This document shows positions 1-7,826 of a stretch of 23,725 nucleotides of DNA, in pieces. The stretch comes from JAIBJP01 sp035639875 (lineage in GTDB: Bacteria > Actinomycetota > Thermoleophilia > Gaiellales > Gaiellaceae). The notes beneath the pieces were generated by a model. The model worked only from the letters and a program-made list of their open reading frames with translations. It did not search any database and had not been told where the DNA came from. How positions within the stretch are numbered: the stretch's first letter is position 1; every line of letters starts with the position of its first letter. The translations under genes were made by a program, and so were the position numbers. The stretch is taken from contig DASQXE010000002.1 of the NCBI GenBank assembly GCA_035639875.1, positions 1 through 23,725 on the forward strand. Reading direction: 5' to 3'.

Positions 1-281
1 GCCAGCCGGTCCCGGCTCCGCCGGTGGAACTGCAGGGTCGTGACGATCACCACAGGCTTCGCGTGGTCCTGAACCAAGGCGTCGAGGTCCTGCTGGAGAT
101 CCTCGCGCTCCTCCGGAACAAGCGGATCGACGAGCAGGAATGCGTCACTCGCGGCGTAGGCGACCGACCCGACATCCGGGCCCCAGTCGGCAGGGCTGCC
201 CGGAGTGGGATTCGCCGCAGCCTCCGGGTGGCGCGCCGTCCAGCGGTACAGGCCGCGGCCAAGCTCTCGGAGGCCGCTCAA
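1..281 (-). CDS. MBL-fold-hydrolase-like protein, N-terminal part, cut by window edge
   Basis: The first 93 codons of a gene that runs off the left edge. The start is a TTG at 281-279 that overlaps the TGA stop of the upstream YjbR gene (bases TTGA), with an AAGGAG just before it, so the two are probably translationally coupled. The visible protein begins MSGLRELGRGLYRWTARHPE and continues with a hydrophobic strand (VAYAASDAFLLVDPLVP) and a second strand (KPVVIVTTLQFHRRS). The pattern 'LYRWTA.HPEW...VG.V.Y....LVDPL.P...HRRS' resembles actinobacterial proteins annotated as MBL-fold metallo-hydrolases. The metal-binding HxHxDH motif would lie beyond the edge, so activity cannot be judged. The family call is from memory of the pattern; the reading frame itself is clear. 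Confidence 0.65.
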   Translation of the reverse strand, partial: MSGLRELGRGLYRWTARHPEAAANPTPGSPADWGPDVGSVAYAASDAFLLVDPLVPEEREDLQQDLDALVQDHAKPVVIVTTLQFHRRSRDRL

Positions 282-652
282 TCTCCTTCGACTGCGCTCT
301 TCAGGTGTTGAGGCGCCTTGAGCCAGTAACTCTCGCGCAGCCACTCGAGGCCGCAGTCGAGCGAGTCCTCGTCCGTGATCTCCGCCGTTATCCAGCCGTA
401 GCGGCCCACGTAGCGCGCGCGGCTCACGAACGGGAAGAGATGCGCCACCTCGCGCTCCTCGGCCGTGAGCTTGACCGTGAGGAAGACGCAGTCCTCGCCG
501 ACCGACATGGACGCGAACATGCGATTCTCGGCCACCTTGAAGACCGGATGGCCCCACGGCTCGTCCTCGTAGGTCTCCGGCAGCGAGAGCGCCAATTCGC
601 GCAACCGCTCGGCGAATTCCTCCAGATCCCGCACCGGGGCGAGCCTATCCAA
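278..652 (-). CDS. YjbR/MmcQ family protein
   Basis: A 124-aa protein with the features of the YjbR/MmcQ fold (double-wing, CyaY-like): an N-terminal helix ending in LALSLPETYEDEPWG, then HPVFKVAENRMFASM, then VFLTVKLTAEER, and the end region RARYVGRYGWITAEI followed by a WLRESYWLKAP helix. In this family the helix with 'LPE..E..PWG.P.F.V..K.FA' is the hallmark. These proteins are often called predicted DNA-binding proteins, but their role is not established. The start taken is TTG at 652; a GTG six codons further in is a real alternative because no strong ribosome site precedes the TTG. The gene ends by overlapping the start of the MBL-like gene, so the two form an operon. It is divergent from the secreted Vps62-like gene at 745. 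Confidence 0.85.
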   Translation of the reverse strand: MDRLAPVRDLEEFAERLRELALSLPETYEDEPWGHPVFKVAENRMFASMSVGEDCVFLTVKLTAEEREVAHLFPFVSRARYVGRYGWITAEITDEDSLDCGLEWLRESYWLKAPQHLKSAVEGD

Positions 653-744
653 TCGGGTCTATCCCCGAGCTCGGTCCAGAGTTCTCCCCGATGTGCCGGG
701 GACGACCGAGGCGTAGCTTCGGCTCACCCCCAAGGAGGTAGGCA

Positions 745-1728
745 ATGACACGCAAACGTCCACTCATACTCATCGCCGCCTGCGTCGTTCTGTTTTTGTT
801 CGCAGGAGCCGCGCAGGCGGCGACCAACGCGCGACTCCTGCACAAGTTCCAGCCCGTCACTCGCTTCGACAGGGAGGAGAGGTTCCGACCCATGACGGTC
901 GAGAGCTTCATCGGCGACTCACAGCTCGAGGTTTTCAACGGCTCGAGCTGGGTGATCGTCGACCCGAGCCCGTCGGCGAGCACGTTGCCCACGAGCGCGG
1001 CGCCCTGGCGTCTGAACCAGCGGTACTGCGTCCCGTACGCGAGCATCGGCGGTCTCAGCTGCTACGCGTCGTTCGCGGCAGCTCACAACGATCCGCGGGT
1101 CGTCTACGGTCGTGTTGCCAAACTGGATAACAGGATCGTGCTCCAGTACTGGTACTTCTACTACGACGATCTCTACAGCTACACCCATGCGCCCACCGAC
1201 TTCATCTGGCAGTCGCACGAGGGTGACTGGGAGGTCGTCAACGTCGTCCTCCGCTCGAGCGACGATGCCCCGCTCTATGTCGGCTACAGCCAGCACTGCA
1301 AGGGGCAGCGGCGGACCTGGTCGAAGGTGCAGCGCTGGCGGGGGACGCACCCGTTCGTCTACGTCGGCTCCGGGTCGCATGCCAACTACCTCACGCCCGG
1401 AGACCATCAGATCGACACCGCCTGCTTGCCGTCGGGCGCCGCCGAACTGCTGCAGGCGAACGGACTTGCTCTCCCGGTCGACTATGCCGACGGCGCGACG
1501 GCATCCGGGCCAGCTGCGTTCGGTGCGGACGTCACGTCCATCACGCCGATCAACGGCGGCCCGCACTGGGTCTCGTTCCCCGGCTACTGGGGCGAGCTCG
1601 AGTGGCTCAAGGCGCCCGCGCCAATCGGACTCAGGTTCATCGGTACCTCTCCGGTCGGTCCAGCGCAGCCGCAGCGCGCGGTCTGGGCGGATCCGCTCGG
1701 AACGCTCGCGACCTGGCCGACGGGTTAG
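745..1728 (+). CDS. Secreted Vps62-like protein
   Basis: A 327-aa exported protein. Residues 1-26 form a signal peptide (positively charged TRKRP, hydrophobic core, AQA cleavage site). The mature part carries a block typical of bacterial Vps62/DUF946-type proteins: YWYFYYDD, then HEGDWEVVNVVL (about 151-162), VGYSQHCKGQR, a tryptophan-rich stretch, GTHPFVYVGSGSHANYLTPG and a C-terminal WGELEW. The HEGDWE segment recalls the GHRHDWE signature of NPP1 necrosis-inducing proteins, but the surrounding sequence fits the Vps62 group better. Function is unknown; a secreted carbohydrate- or lipid-related role is possible but unsupported. A perfect ribosome site AAGGAGGT (732-739) five to six bases before the ATG fixes the start. 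It converges with the cyclase-receiver gene, with only three bases between stops. Confidence 0.75.
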   Translation: MTRKRPLILIAACVVLFLFAGAAQAATNARLLHKFQPVTRFDREERFRPMTVESFIGDSQLEVFNGSSWVIVDPSPSASTLPTSAAPWRLNQRYCVPYASIGGLSCYASFAAAHNDPRVVYGRVAKLDNRIVLQYWYFYYDDLYSYTHAPTDFIWQSHEGDWEVVNVVLRSSDDAPLYVGYSQHCKGQRRTWSKVQRWRGTHPFVYVGSGSHANYLTPGDHQIDTACLPSGAAELLQANGLALPVDYADGATASGPAAFGADVTSITPINGGPHWVSFPGYWGELEWLKAPAPIGLRFIGTSPVGPAQPQRAVWADPLGTLATWPTG

Positions 1729-1731
1729 GAG

Positions 1732-2709
1732 CTAGATCGCGATCTCCGGGTCCAACACGACCTCACCGGCGGCGACTCGACGCACGGCGTCGGCAAAGCC
1801 GGTGAGGTCTGAGACCCGGTCCTTGAGCAGATAGCCGACGCCCGCCGCCCCATTTGCCAGGAGCTCGCGCGCGTACGCCGGCTCGGCGTACTGCGAGAGC
1901 AGTAGCACACCGATCTCAGGATGCTCGCGCCGGATGCTTTCCGCTGCGCGGAGACCGTCGTCCGCGTGGCCGGGGGGCATCCGGATGTCCGCCACGACGA
2001 CATCCGGCTCGGTGGCATCGACCTTCCGAAGGAGGTCATCGGCGTCGTCCGATTGACCAACGATCTCGAATCCGGACTGCTCCAGCAGGAGCGCGATACC
2101 TTCGCGCAGAAGCACGGAGTCGTCCGCAAGAACGACGCGAAGCGCCAAGCCCTCGGCGCCTCCAGACGCCGAACGCAATCCTGGAAAATCCGACGTTAGG
2201 CCCGGAGCGACGACCTGGAAGATCCGTTCCGGTTCGGGCAGGCCGCGAAGCCGGTAGGTGCCGAGGTCGCGCCGCTCGAGCTCGTCCGGCAAGAGCGCGT
2301 GCGTCGCCTCGGATGCGAGAATCTGGCCTCCGTGGCCGGCGAAGCAGATTCGTGCAGCACGGTGAACGTCGACCCCCAGGTAATCCTCATCCTCGAAGAT
2401 CGCGTGGCCCGTGTGCATGCCCATGCGGGCACGGAGCTCCGCCCCTTCCGGCCATGGATGCGTGGAGAGGGCCCGTTGCGCAGCGATGGCCGCGCTAGCA
2501 GCGGCCGCGGCGTGTTCGAATGCGACGAAGAACTCGTCCCCCCGAACGTCGATCTCCGCCCCACCGCTGTCAGCGACGGCGGTCCGCACGAGGTTCCTGT
2601 GCGCCACTAGCAGGCCGTGCCACTCGTCCCCGAGCCGGTGCGCGATCGGCGTGGACCCTTCGAGGTCTGTGAAAAGGAACGTCACCGTTCCGGTGGGGAG
2701 GTCCGGCAT
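1732..2709 (-). CDS. Class III nucleotide cyclase domain fused to a NarL-type receiver
   Basis: A 325-aa cytosolic protein with two domains. Residues 5-168 are a class III cyclase homology domain: first metal aspartate in FTDLEGST (D15), second in VRGDEFF (D58), then GMHTG and the GVDVHRAARI block with R120. At the usual adenine-selecting lysine there is D54, and at the usual transition-state asparagine there is H116, so activity and substrate are uncertain. Residues 190-325 are a complete receiver: acidic pair D196/D197, phosphoacceptor D241 in VVVADIRMPP, S272 and K296. The receiver closely resembles that of the NarL regulator at 4338-4982, but the protein stops where the LuxR DNA-binding domain would begin. 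It follows sthA by four bases. I infer phosphorylation-controlled cyclase output or a phosphate sink. Confidence 0.88.
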   Translation of the reverse strand: MPDLPTGTVTFLFTDLEGSTPIAHRLGDEWHGLLVAHRNLVRTAVADSGGAEIDVRGDEFFVAFEHAAAAASAAIAAQRALSTHPWPEGAELRARMGMHTGHAIFEDEDYLGVDVHRAARICFAGHGGQILASEATHALLPDELERRDLGTYRLRGLPEPERIFQVVAPGLTSDFPGLRSASGGAEGLALRVVLADDSVLLREGIALLLEQSGFEIVGQSDDADDLLRKVDATEPDVVVADIRMPPGHADDGLRAAESIRREHPEIGVLLLSQYAEPAYARELLANGAAGVGYLLKDRVSDLTGFADAVRRVAAGEVVLDPEIAI

Positions 2710-2713
2710 CCGT

Positions 2714-4123
2714 CTAGCGGCCGGCGGCCAGGGTCGAGATGGCCTGGAGCTTGTTCATCGCGTCGAGGGCGGCGACCTTGTACGACTCGGCGAGCGTCGG
2801 ATAGTTGAAGACGGCGTGGACGAGGTAATCGACGGTGCCGCCATTCCCCATCACCGTCTGCCCGATGTGCACGAGCTCAGTGGCGCCGGTCCCCAGCACG
2901 TGGACGCCGAGGAGCGTCCGGTCCTCGAGGGAGACGAGCAGCTTGAGCATTCCGTAGGAATCGCCGAGGATCTGCCCGCGCGCCAGCTCGCGGTACCGCG
3001 AGATCCCGACTTCATAAGGCACGGCGGCCTCGGTCAGCTCTTCCTCGTTTCGCCCGACGAAGCTGATCTCGGGGATCGTGTAGATGCCGAACGGCAGCAA
3101 CTCGCTCATCGAATCGGTGGCGTAGTCGAATGCATGCGCGGCGGCGAGCCGGCCCTGCTCCATGGCGGTCGCCGCGAGGGCGGGCCAGCCGAGGACGTCG
3201 CCCGCGGCGAAGATGTGGTCGACCGCGCTGCGGAAGTCGGGCCCTACCTCGATACGGCCGCGCTCGTCGGCTGTGAGCGCAGCCTTCTCAAGGTCGAGCT
3301 CGTCCGTCGCGCCTTGGCGTCCGGCCGCGTAGAGAACGACCGCAGCGGGGATGCGCTTGCCGCTTTCGAGGAGCGTCACAGTCGCTCCTTCGTGACGCTC
3401 GACCGCGGTCACCGCCTCGCCGAAGCGGAAGACGACGCCGAGATCGCGGAGGTGGTACTGCAATCCCTCGGCTATCTGCGCGTCGCAGAAGTCGAGCAGA
3501 CGCGCCCGTTTCTCCACCACAGTCACCTTGGAGCCGAGGGCGGCGAACATCGAGGCGTACTCGATGCCGATCACACCTGCGCCGACGACGACCACCGACG
3601 CGGGTATGTGGTCGAGCAGGAGCAAGCCGTCGGAGTCCAGGATCGTTTTATTGTCGAACTCGACGGCCGCGGGCCGGTGCGGGCGGGTTCCCGTGGCGAT
3701 GACGATCTTCTCAGCGGTCAGCCGCCGCTCCTCGCCGCCGCTGACGGCGATCGTGTGCGGATCGACGAAGCGGGCGATCCCCGTGACCATGTGGACGCGG
3801 TTGCGCGCGAGCTGGTTGCGGACGATATCGATCTCCCGCTCGACGACCTGACGCGTGCGCAAGGCGAGATCGTCGACGGTGATCTCCTCCTTCACCCTGT
3901 AGCTCTCGCCGTACACGGCGCGCTGGCTGAGCCCCGTGAGGTAGACGACAGCCTCCCGGAGCGTCTTCGACGGGATCGTGCCGCGGTTGACGGAGACGCC
4001 CCCGAGCGTGCGTCGCTCGACGATGGCCACGCGGCGTCCGAGCTTGGCGGCCTGGATGGCCGCCTTCTGCCCCGCAGGTCCGGAGCCGATGACGAGAAGC
4101 TCGTAGTCGAAGCCGCCGTCCAC
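2714..4123 (-). CDS. sthA: Soluble (Si-specific) NAD(P)+ transhydrogenase
   Basis: A 469-aa flavoprotein of the two-dinucleotide-binding-domain family. It starts with a FAD-binding motif ([19 protein letters not shown], about residues 11-29) and a second Rossmann motif [20 protein letters not shown] for NAD(P). The segment [18 protein letters not shown] occupies the place of the redox-active CxxxxC of lipoamide dehydrogenase, but has no cysteine, which matches the Sth family (GTIPSK) rather than disulfide reductases. The FAD-phosphate site ([21 protein letters not shown]) and the C-terminal dimer interface ([22 protein letters not shown]) are present. It transfers hydride between NADPH and NAD+ in the cytosol. 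Start is GTG at 4123. It lies between a 36-aa membrane peptide and the cyclase-receiver gene on the same strand, so redox balancing may be co-expressed with that module. Confidence 0.93.
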   Translation of the reverse strand: MDGGFDYELLVIGSGPAGQKAAIQAAKLGRRVAIVERRTLGGVSVNRGTIPSKTLREAVVYLTGLSQRAVYGESYRVKEEITVDDLALRTRQVVEREIDIVRNQLARNRVHMVTGIARFVDPHTIAVSGGEERRLTAEKIVIATGTRPHRPAAVEFDNKTILDSDGLLLLDHIPASVVVVGAGVIGIEYASMFAALGSKVTVVEKRARLLDFCDAQIAEGLQYHLRDLGVVFRFGEAVTAVERHEGATVTLLESGKRIPAAVVLYAAGRQGATDELDLEKAALTADERGRIEVGPDFRSAVDHIFAAGDVLGWPALAATAMEQGRLAAAHAFDYATDSMSELLPFGIYTIPEISFVGRNEEELTEAAVPYEVGISRYRELARGQILGDSYGMLKLLVSLEDRTLLGVHVLGTGATELVHIGQTVMGNGGTVDYLVHAVFNYPTLAESYKVAALDAMNKLQAISTLAAGR

Positions 4124-4156
4124 GCTGGCTCACAAGGTACTACGGGACGAAAGGGC

Positions 4157-4267
4157 CTATGCGGTGCGCGGTGTGAGCGCCCAGCGGACTCCGTCGATCG
4201 TCCAGCCGGCGACGGCGAACATCAGGATCCCGAGAGCGAAAGCGCCGATGAGGAGTCGCTTCTTCAT
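4157..4267 (-). CDS. 36-aa single-pass membrane peptide
   Basis: A short reading frame from ATG 4267 to TAG 4157-4159 encoding 36 residues: a basic start (MKKRLL), one hydrophobic segment (IGAFALGILMFAVAGW), then TIDGVRWAL and a short basic tail. An AAAGG lies about ten bases before the ATG. The basic N-terminus and the WTIDGVRWAL tail look like a designed membrane peptide rather than chance, and I recall similar tiny proteins in other actinobacteria. It sits in the same direction between the NarL regulator (70 bases upstream) and sthA (33 bases downstream). Function unknown; it fits the only space of any size in this gene string. Confidence 0.6.
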   Translation of the reverse strand: MKKRLLIGAFALGILMFAVAGWTIDGVRWALTPRTA

Positions 4268-4337
4268 GGCGCGTAGCCTTTCAAGCCCGCGCCCTTCCGT
4301 TAATCGCGCCAACAGGCCTCTTGCGGTACGGGTAGCC

Positions 4338-4982
4338 CTACGATCGCAAGTAGGCGAGGACCGCGAGCACGCGCCGGTGGTCCTCGGGCGCGGCAGGCAG
4401 GCGCAGCTTGCCGAAGATGCTCGTCACGTGCTTTTCGACCGCGCGCTCGGTGACGACGAGGCGCTCCGCGATGCCCTGGTTCGACCTCCCCTCGGCCATG
4501 AGCCCGAGGACCTCGCGCTCGCGCGGCGTCAGCTGGTCGATGGGATCGGCGCCGCGGCGCCGTCCGACGAGCCGGGAGACGATGGTGGGGTCGAGCGCCG
4601 AGCCTCCGTCGGCGACGCGGCGAACGGCGTCGGCGAACTCGCCTACGTCGGCGATCCGATCCTTCAGCAGGTAGCCGACCCCCTCCGCGCTCTCGGCGAG
4701 GAGCTCCATGGCGTATGCCGGCTCGACGTATTGGGAGAGAACGAGCACGCCGACGCCGGGGTGTTTTTCCCGGATTTCCTGGGCCGCGCGGAGGCCCTCG
4801 TCCGTGTGCGTCGGGGGCATGCGAATGTCGACGACGGCGACATCAGGGTTGTAGCTGCGCACCTTCAGCATGAGGTCGTCGGCCGTGCCGGCCTGGCCGA
4901 CGACCTCGAAGCCCGCGTCCTGCAGGATGCGGGCCACACCCTCCCGCAGGAGGACGGAATCCTCCGCGAGGACTACCCGCAC
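4338..4982 (-). CDS. NarL/LuxR-family response regulator
   Basis: A 214-aa response regulator. The N-terminal receiver starts MRVVLAEDS (acidic pair E7/D8), with the phosphoacceptor in VAVVDIRMPP (about D52), S in VLSQYVEP and K in LLKDR. The C-terminal LuxR helix-turn-helix starts with LTPREREVLGLMAEGRSNQGIAERL and continues VTERAVEKHVTSIFGKL, the classic NarL DNA-binding signature. The GTG start at 4982 overlaps the end of the histidine kinase gene by 10 bases, so the two are almost certainly a cognate pair translated together. Its receiver is strikingly similar to that of the cyclase fusion at 1732-2709 (shared SVLLREG, DIRMPP, GLRAA, LLKDR and FADAVRRVA blocks), implying duplication within the locus and possibly a shared kinase. 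Confidence 0.95.
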   Translation of the reverse strand: MRVVLAEDSVLLREGVARILQDAGFEVVGQAGTADDLMLKVRSYNPDVAVVDIRMPPTHTDEGLRAAQEIREKHPGVGVLVLSQYVEPAYAMELLAESAEGVGYLLKDRIADVGEFADAVRRVADGGSALDPTIVSRLVGRRRGADPIDQLTPREREVLGLMAEGRSNQGIAERLVVTERAVEKHVTSIFGKLRLPAAPEDHRRVLAVLAYLRS

Positions 4983-7405
4983 GGAATCTCGGCCCGAATG
5001 CGCGTGCCGGCGCCCGGAGCGCTTTCGACCCGAAGCACGCCGTCCAGCGCCTCGACGCGGTCGGCGAGGCCGCGCAGCCCCGATCCGCGCATGGGATCGG
5101 CCCCACCGACGCCGTCGTCAGCGACCTCGACGATCGCGCGTCCGTTCATGCGCGTCACGCTCACCTCGACGGCGGATGCCTCCGCGTACTTCGCCACGTT
5201 GGCGAGCGCCTCGGAGACGACGTAGTAGGCAGCGGCTTCGACCGGCTCCGGCAGGCGATCCTCGGGAGCCCTGACGTCCACGCGAATGGGAGCCTTGCCG
5301 GCGAGCGTCTCGAGCGCGGCGGCGAGCCCACGTTCGGAGAGCACCGCCGGGTGGATTCCGCGGGCAAGCTCGCGAAGCTCCTCGAGGGCATGGGCAAGCT
5401 CCTCCGAGGAGCTGCTGAGGATCCGGTCCGCCTCGTCCGGATCCTCTTTGAGGCGAGCCTGGGCGAGTCGAAGGCCGAGCGAGAGGGAAACGAGCCGTTG
5501 CTGAGCTCCGTCGTGCAGATTGCGCTCGAGCTTCCGCCTGGCAGTGTCCCCGGCTTCGACGATGCGGATGCGGGAACGGTGCAGCTCCTCCTCGTGGCGC
5601 TTCCGGTCGGTGATGTCGATCCCGGACACCAGGAAGCGCTGCCGTCCTTCCTCGTCGGTGAGCGGGGTGACCGTCCAGGCGACGAGGAGCAGGTCCCCGT
5701 CGGCGGTAATCCAGTGGCTTTCGTACTCGCCCGGGCGGTCACTCGCAACGAGCTCCGCGAACTCGTGCCGAACGGCCTCGCGGTCCTCCGGGTCGATGAA
5801 GACGTCCCAGAGCTTCTGGCCCCGCACCGCATCGGTGTCCGGCCGGCCTGAGCTCAGCTCGAGCGTGCGGTTGTAGCGGACGATGCAACCGTCCTTGTCG
5901 ACGAGGCAGAAGAAGCTCGGCGCGGCATCGACGACGGTCCGGATGAAATCGCGTTCGCGCTCGAGCTGCTCGTGCAGCCTCTCACGCTCCGTGAAGTCGC
6001 GGACGATGAGGACGGCCTCCTCCCCGTCGCGCACGATGCGGGCCTCGAACGACCGCTCGACGTCGTCGATAACGAGCTTGTAGTCGCCGCTGATCGTCCG
6101 TCCGGTTTCGATCGCTGCGCGAATGCCTTCCAGGAGCGTCTCCGCGACTGCGGGTGGCAGGACGTCGCGCGCGTTGGCGCCGATCAGCTCCTCCGGCGGC
6201 ACGACGAGGTCGGCGCGGTTGCCTTTCCAATCGAGGTAGGTGCCGTCCCTGCTCATGCGGAACATGAGGTCGGGGATCGCGTCGAGGAGAGCGCGGTAGC
6301 GGCTTTCGCTCTCCCTGAGTGCTTGGAGGGAACGCTCGCGGGCGAGAGCCAGCGCCCCCGCCGCGGAAACGGCGTTGACGAGCTCGGGGTCGAGAGACGC
6401 GTCGTGCAGCAGAACGGCGACGACCTCACCGTCGCGCTCGACGAACGAGGCGCGCCGGCCGTCTCGCTCGGCCTCGACGTCGATCTCCTCCCCGGAGACG
6501 TCGATCCATCGGTCGCGGTCGCTGAGGCGGTACGCGAGCTCGAGAGCGGGATCCCCGAGCGTGCGCCGTAGTGCATCGCGCGTAGCCTCGGGATTCGCCG
6601 CTTCGCCGAGTTCGAGCACGAGGCTCGCGACTGAAGCGCGCGCCAACCGGGTCCGTACGAGCCCCGAGAGGAAGGCGAGCGGCACCGATGCGACGGCGAC
6701 CAGGAGCAGCCAGAAGAGGATGTTCGAGACGCGCGGCGAGACGGCGCCGATGAACGCAGCGAGCAAGAAGAGCGCGATCGCGATCGCGGAAGTGATGAAG
6801 ACGGGGGCGAGAGTCCGTCGGAGAGGCGGTGAAGCCGCGCGCCACCGACGGGCCAACACCCAAATCGTGGCGCCGCAGATCGCCAACCCGATGACGATGA
6901 ACAAGATCCCGACGATGCTTCCGGCCACGTGCGAGTCCATGAGAACGAACTTGTTCTCCGGGCAGGTGTCGCAGCCGCTGTTCTCGCCGAAGAACGTGAA
7001 TAGGAGCGGGCCCACGCCCAGAAGGGCATACGTCGCCGTAACGGTCCCGTAGACGAGCTTGGTCTCCAGGTAACCGCGCGGAAACGCGAGCAGTGCGTGG
7101 ATGAAGAACGCCAGCGGAATCGACCAGAGGAGCGTCCCGACCGAGTAGACATACGGGTTGTTCGATTCGGTCAATGAGCTCAAGAACCACGAGAGTCCAA
7201 CGGCGCTCATGAGCAGGCCGAAATGCGCGTCCGAGCGGCGCCGCAGAGCCACGATCCCGCAAGCTAGGAACGACCAGGCGACTGACCCGAACGCGGCGAC
7301 GGTGAACGCAGGCCGGGTCTCGTGGTTGCTCGTAAAAGTGAGCGCGACGCCCATCGTGGTGAGCGCGATCCCCCCGGCCAGAACTGCCCAGCCTATGCGA
7401 GTCAT
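4973..7405 (-). CDS. Eight-TM histidine kinase with two PAS domains (NarX/DesK type)
   Basis: An 810-aa membrane sensor kinase (814 if TTG 7417 is used). The ATG at 7405 is preferred because GGATAGGG lies just before it; the TTG would overlap the previous gene. Numbering from the TTG: eight hydrophobic segments between residues 8 and 252; an outside loop between TM5 and TM6 with a CDTC pair (C149, C152); a GAF-like region to about 365; PAS domains at about 371-480 and 486-610, the second ending in GIDITDRKRHEEEL; a HisKA_3 domain with the phosphorylated histidine H635 in ERNLHDGAQQRLVSL; and an HATPase domain with N-box N740, DDGVGG and GSGLRGLADRVEALDG. The arrangement matches NarX/DesK-type kinases that phosphorylate NarL regulators such as the gene it overlaps. 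Signal unknown; the outside cysteine pair suggests redox or metal sensing, which is only a guess. Confidence 0.93.
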   Translation of the reverse strand: MTRIGWAVLAGGIALTTMGVALTFTSNHETRPAFTVAAFGSVAWSFLACGIVALRRRSDAHFGLLMSAVGLSWFLSSLTESNNPYVYSVGTLLWSIPLAFFIHALLAFPRGYLETKLVYGTVTATYALLGVGPLLFTFFGENSGCDTCPENKFVLMDSHVAGSIVGILFIVIGLAICGATIWVLARRWRAASPPLRRTLAPVFITSAIAIALFLLAAFIGAVSPRVSNILFWLLLVAVASVPLAFLSGLVRTRLARASVASLVLELGEAANPEATRDALRRTLGDPALELAYRLSDRDRWIDVSGEEIDVEAERDGRRASFVERDGEVVAVLLHDASLDPELVNAVSAAGALALARERSLQALRESESRYRALLDAIPDLMFRMSRDGTYLDWKGNRADLVVPPEELIGANARDVLPPAVAETLLEGIRAAIETGRTISGDYKLVIDDVERSFEARIVRDGEEAVLIVRDFTERERLHEQLERERDFIRTVVDAAPSFFCLVDKDGCIVRYNRTLELSSGRPDTDAVRGQKLWDVFIDPEDREAVRHEFAELVASDRPGEYESHWITADGDLLLVAWTVTPLTDEEGRQRFLVSGIDITDRKRHEEELHRSRIRIVEAGDTARRKLERNLHDGAQQRLVSLSLGLRLAQARLKEDPDEADRILSSSSEELAHALEELRELARGIHPAVLSERGLAAALETLAGKAPIRVDVRAPEDRLPEPVEAAAYYVVSEALANVAKYAEASAVEVSVTRMNGRAIVEVADDGVGGADPMRGSGLRGLADRVEALDGVLRVESAPGAGTRIRAEIPCG

Positions 7406-7409
7406 CGCC

Positions 7410-7808
7410 CTATCCAAGCACAGCTATGAGCGCAGCGCCCGATAGCTCGGCCTTCGGCACGAACCCCCTCGCGCCGCTCTGGGCGACGAGCGGACCGAAG
7501 TCGGAGGCGTCTCGGCTCGAGGTCAGGATGACCGCGGGGCCGCCGCCGTTCCCCGTCAGGCGGGCGCACACTTCGAACCCGTCGAAGTCGGGCAGCTGGA
7601 CGTCCAAGAGGACGAGGTCCGGGTGGAGCTCTTTCGCGCTGCGCAGCGCGGCGACCCCGTTCTCAGCCTCGCCGATGACGTCGAACCCCTCCGCTTGCAA
7701 AAGCGCGCGCGCCGTGGCGCGAAAGCTCGGATGGTCGTCGACGATCAGGACCGTGGTCACGTTCGAATAGTCGCAAGCGGAGGCCGCAAGCGCCATACGG
7801 CTAGCCAC
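7410..7808 (-). CDS. Stand-alone receiver-domain protein
   Basis: A 132-aa protein that is just a response-regulator receiver: VLIVDDHPSFR (acidic D24/D25), phosphoacceptor D69 in LVLLDVQLPDFDG, T96/S97 in VILTSSRD and K119 in GFVPKAELSG. It ends directly after the domain (ALIAVLG), as in a common actinobacterial family of single-domain regulators. There is no output domain, so it would act through protein contacts or as a phosphate buffer. The start is uncertain: GTG 7808, the ATG four codons in, and the GTG at V17 are all possible; domain homology begins only at about residue 19. It lies four bases upstream of the histidine kinase start and 18 bases after the CBS gene, so it is probably a third receiver served by that kinase. 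Confidence 0.88.
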   Translation of the reverse strand: MASRMALAASACDYSNVTTVLIVDDHPSFRATARALLQAEGFDVIGEAENGVAALRSAKELHPDLVLLDVQLPDFDGFEVCARLTGNGGGPAVILTSSRDASDFGPLVAQSGARGFVPKAELSGAALIAVLG

Positions 7809-7826
7809 ACTGTTTCTAAGTGGTGA

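Noticed and set aside
745..1728. NPP1-type necrosis-inducing toxin, suggested by HEGDWE
   Set aside because: The surrounding blocks and the length fit Vps62-like secreted proteins better, and the GHRHDWE signature is not matched.
1720..1740. Terminator between the converging Vps62-like and cyclase genes
   Set aside because: Only three bases separate the stops and no stem followed by a T-run is visible; the same holds at 15054-15057, 16612-16615 and 18680-18684.
2411..4276. A 621-codon open frame on the plus strand opposite sthA and the cyclase gene
   Set aside because: It is antisense to clearly conserved proteins, has no recognisable domain and a composition rich in R, D, E and G as expected from high-GC shadow frames.
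7410..7808. Truncated NarL regulator that lost its DNA-binding domain
   Set aside because: The ending after the receiver (PKAELSGAALIAVLG) matches a common family of single-domain regulators, so it is probably full length.
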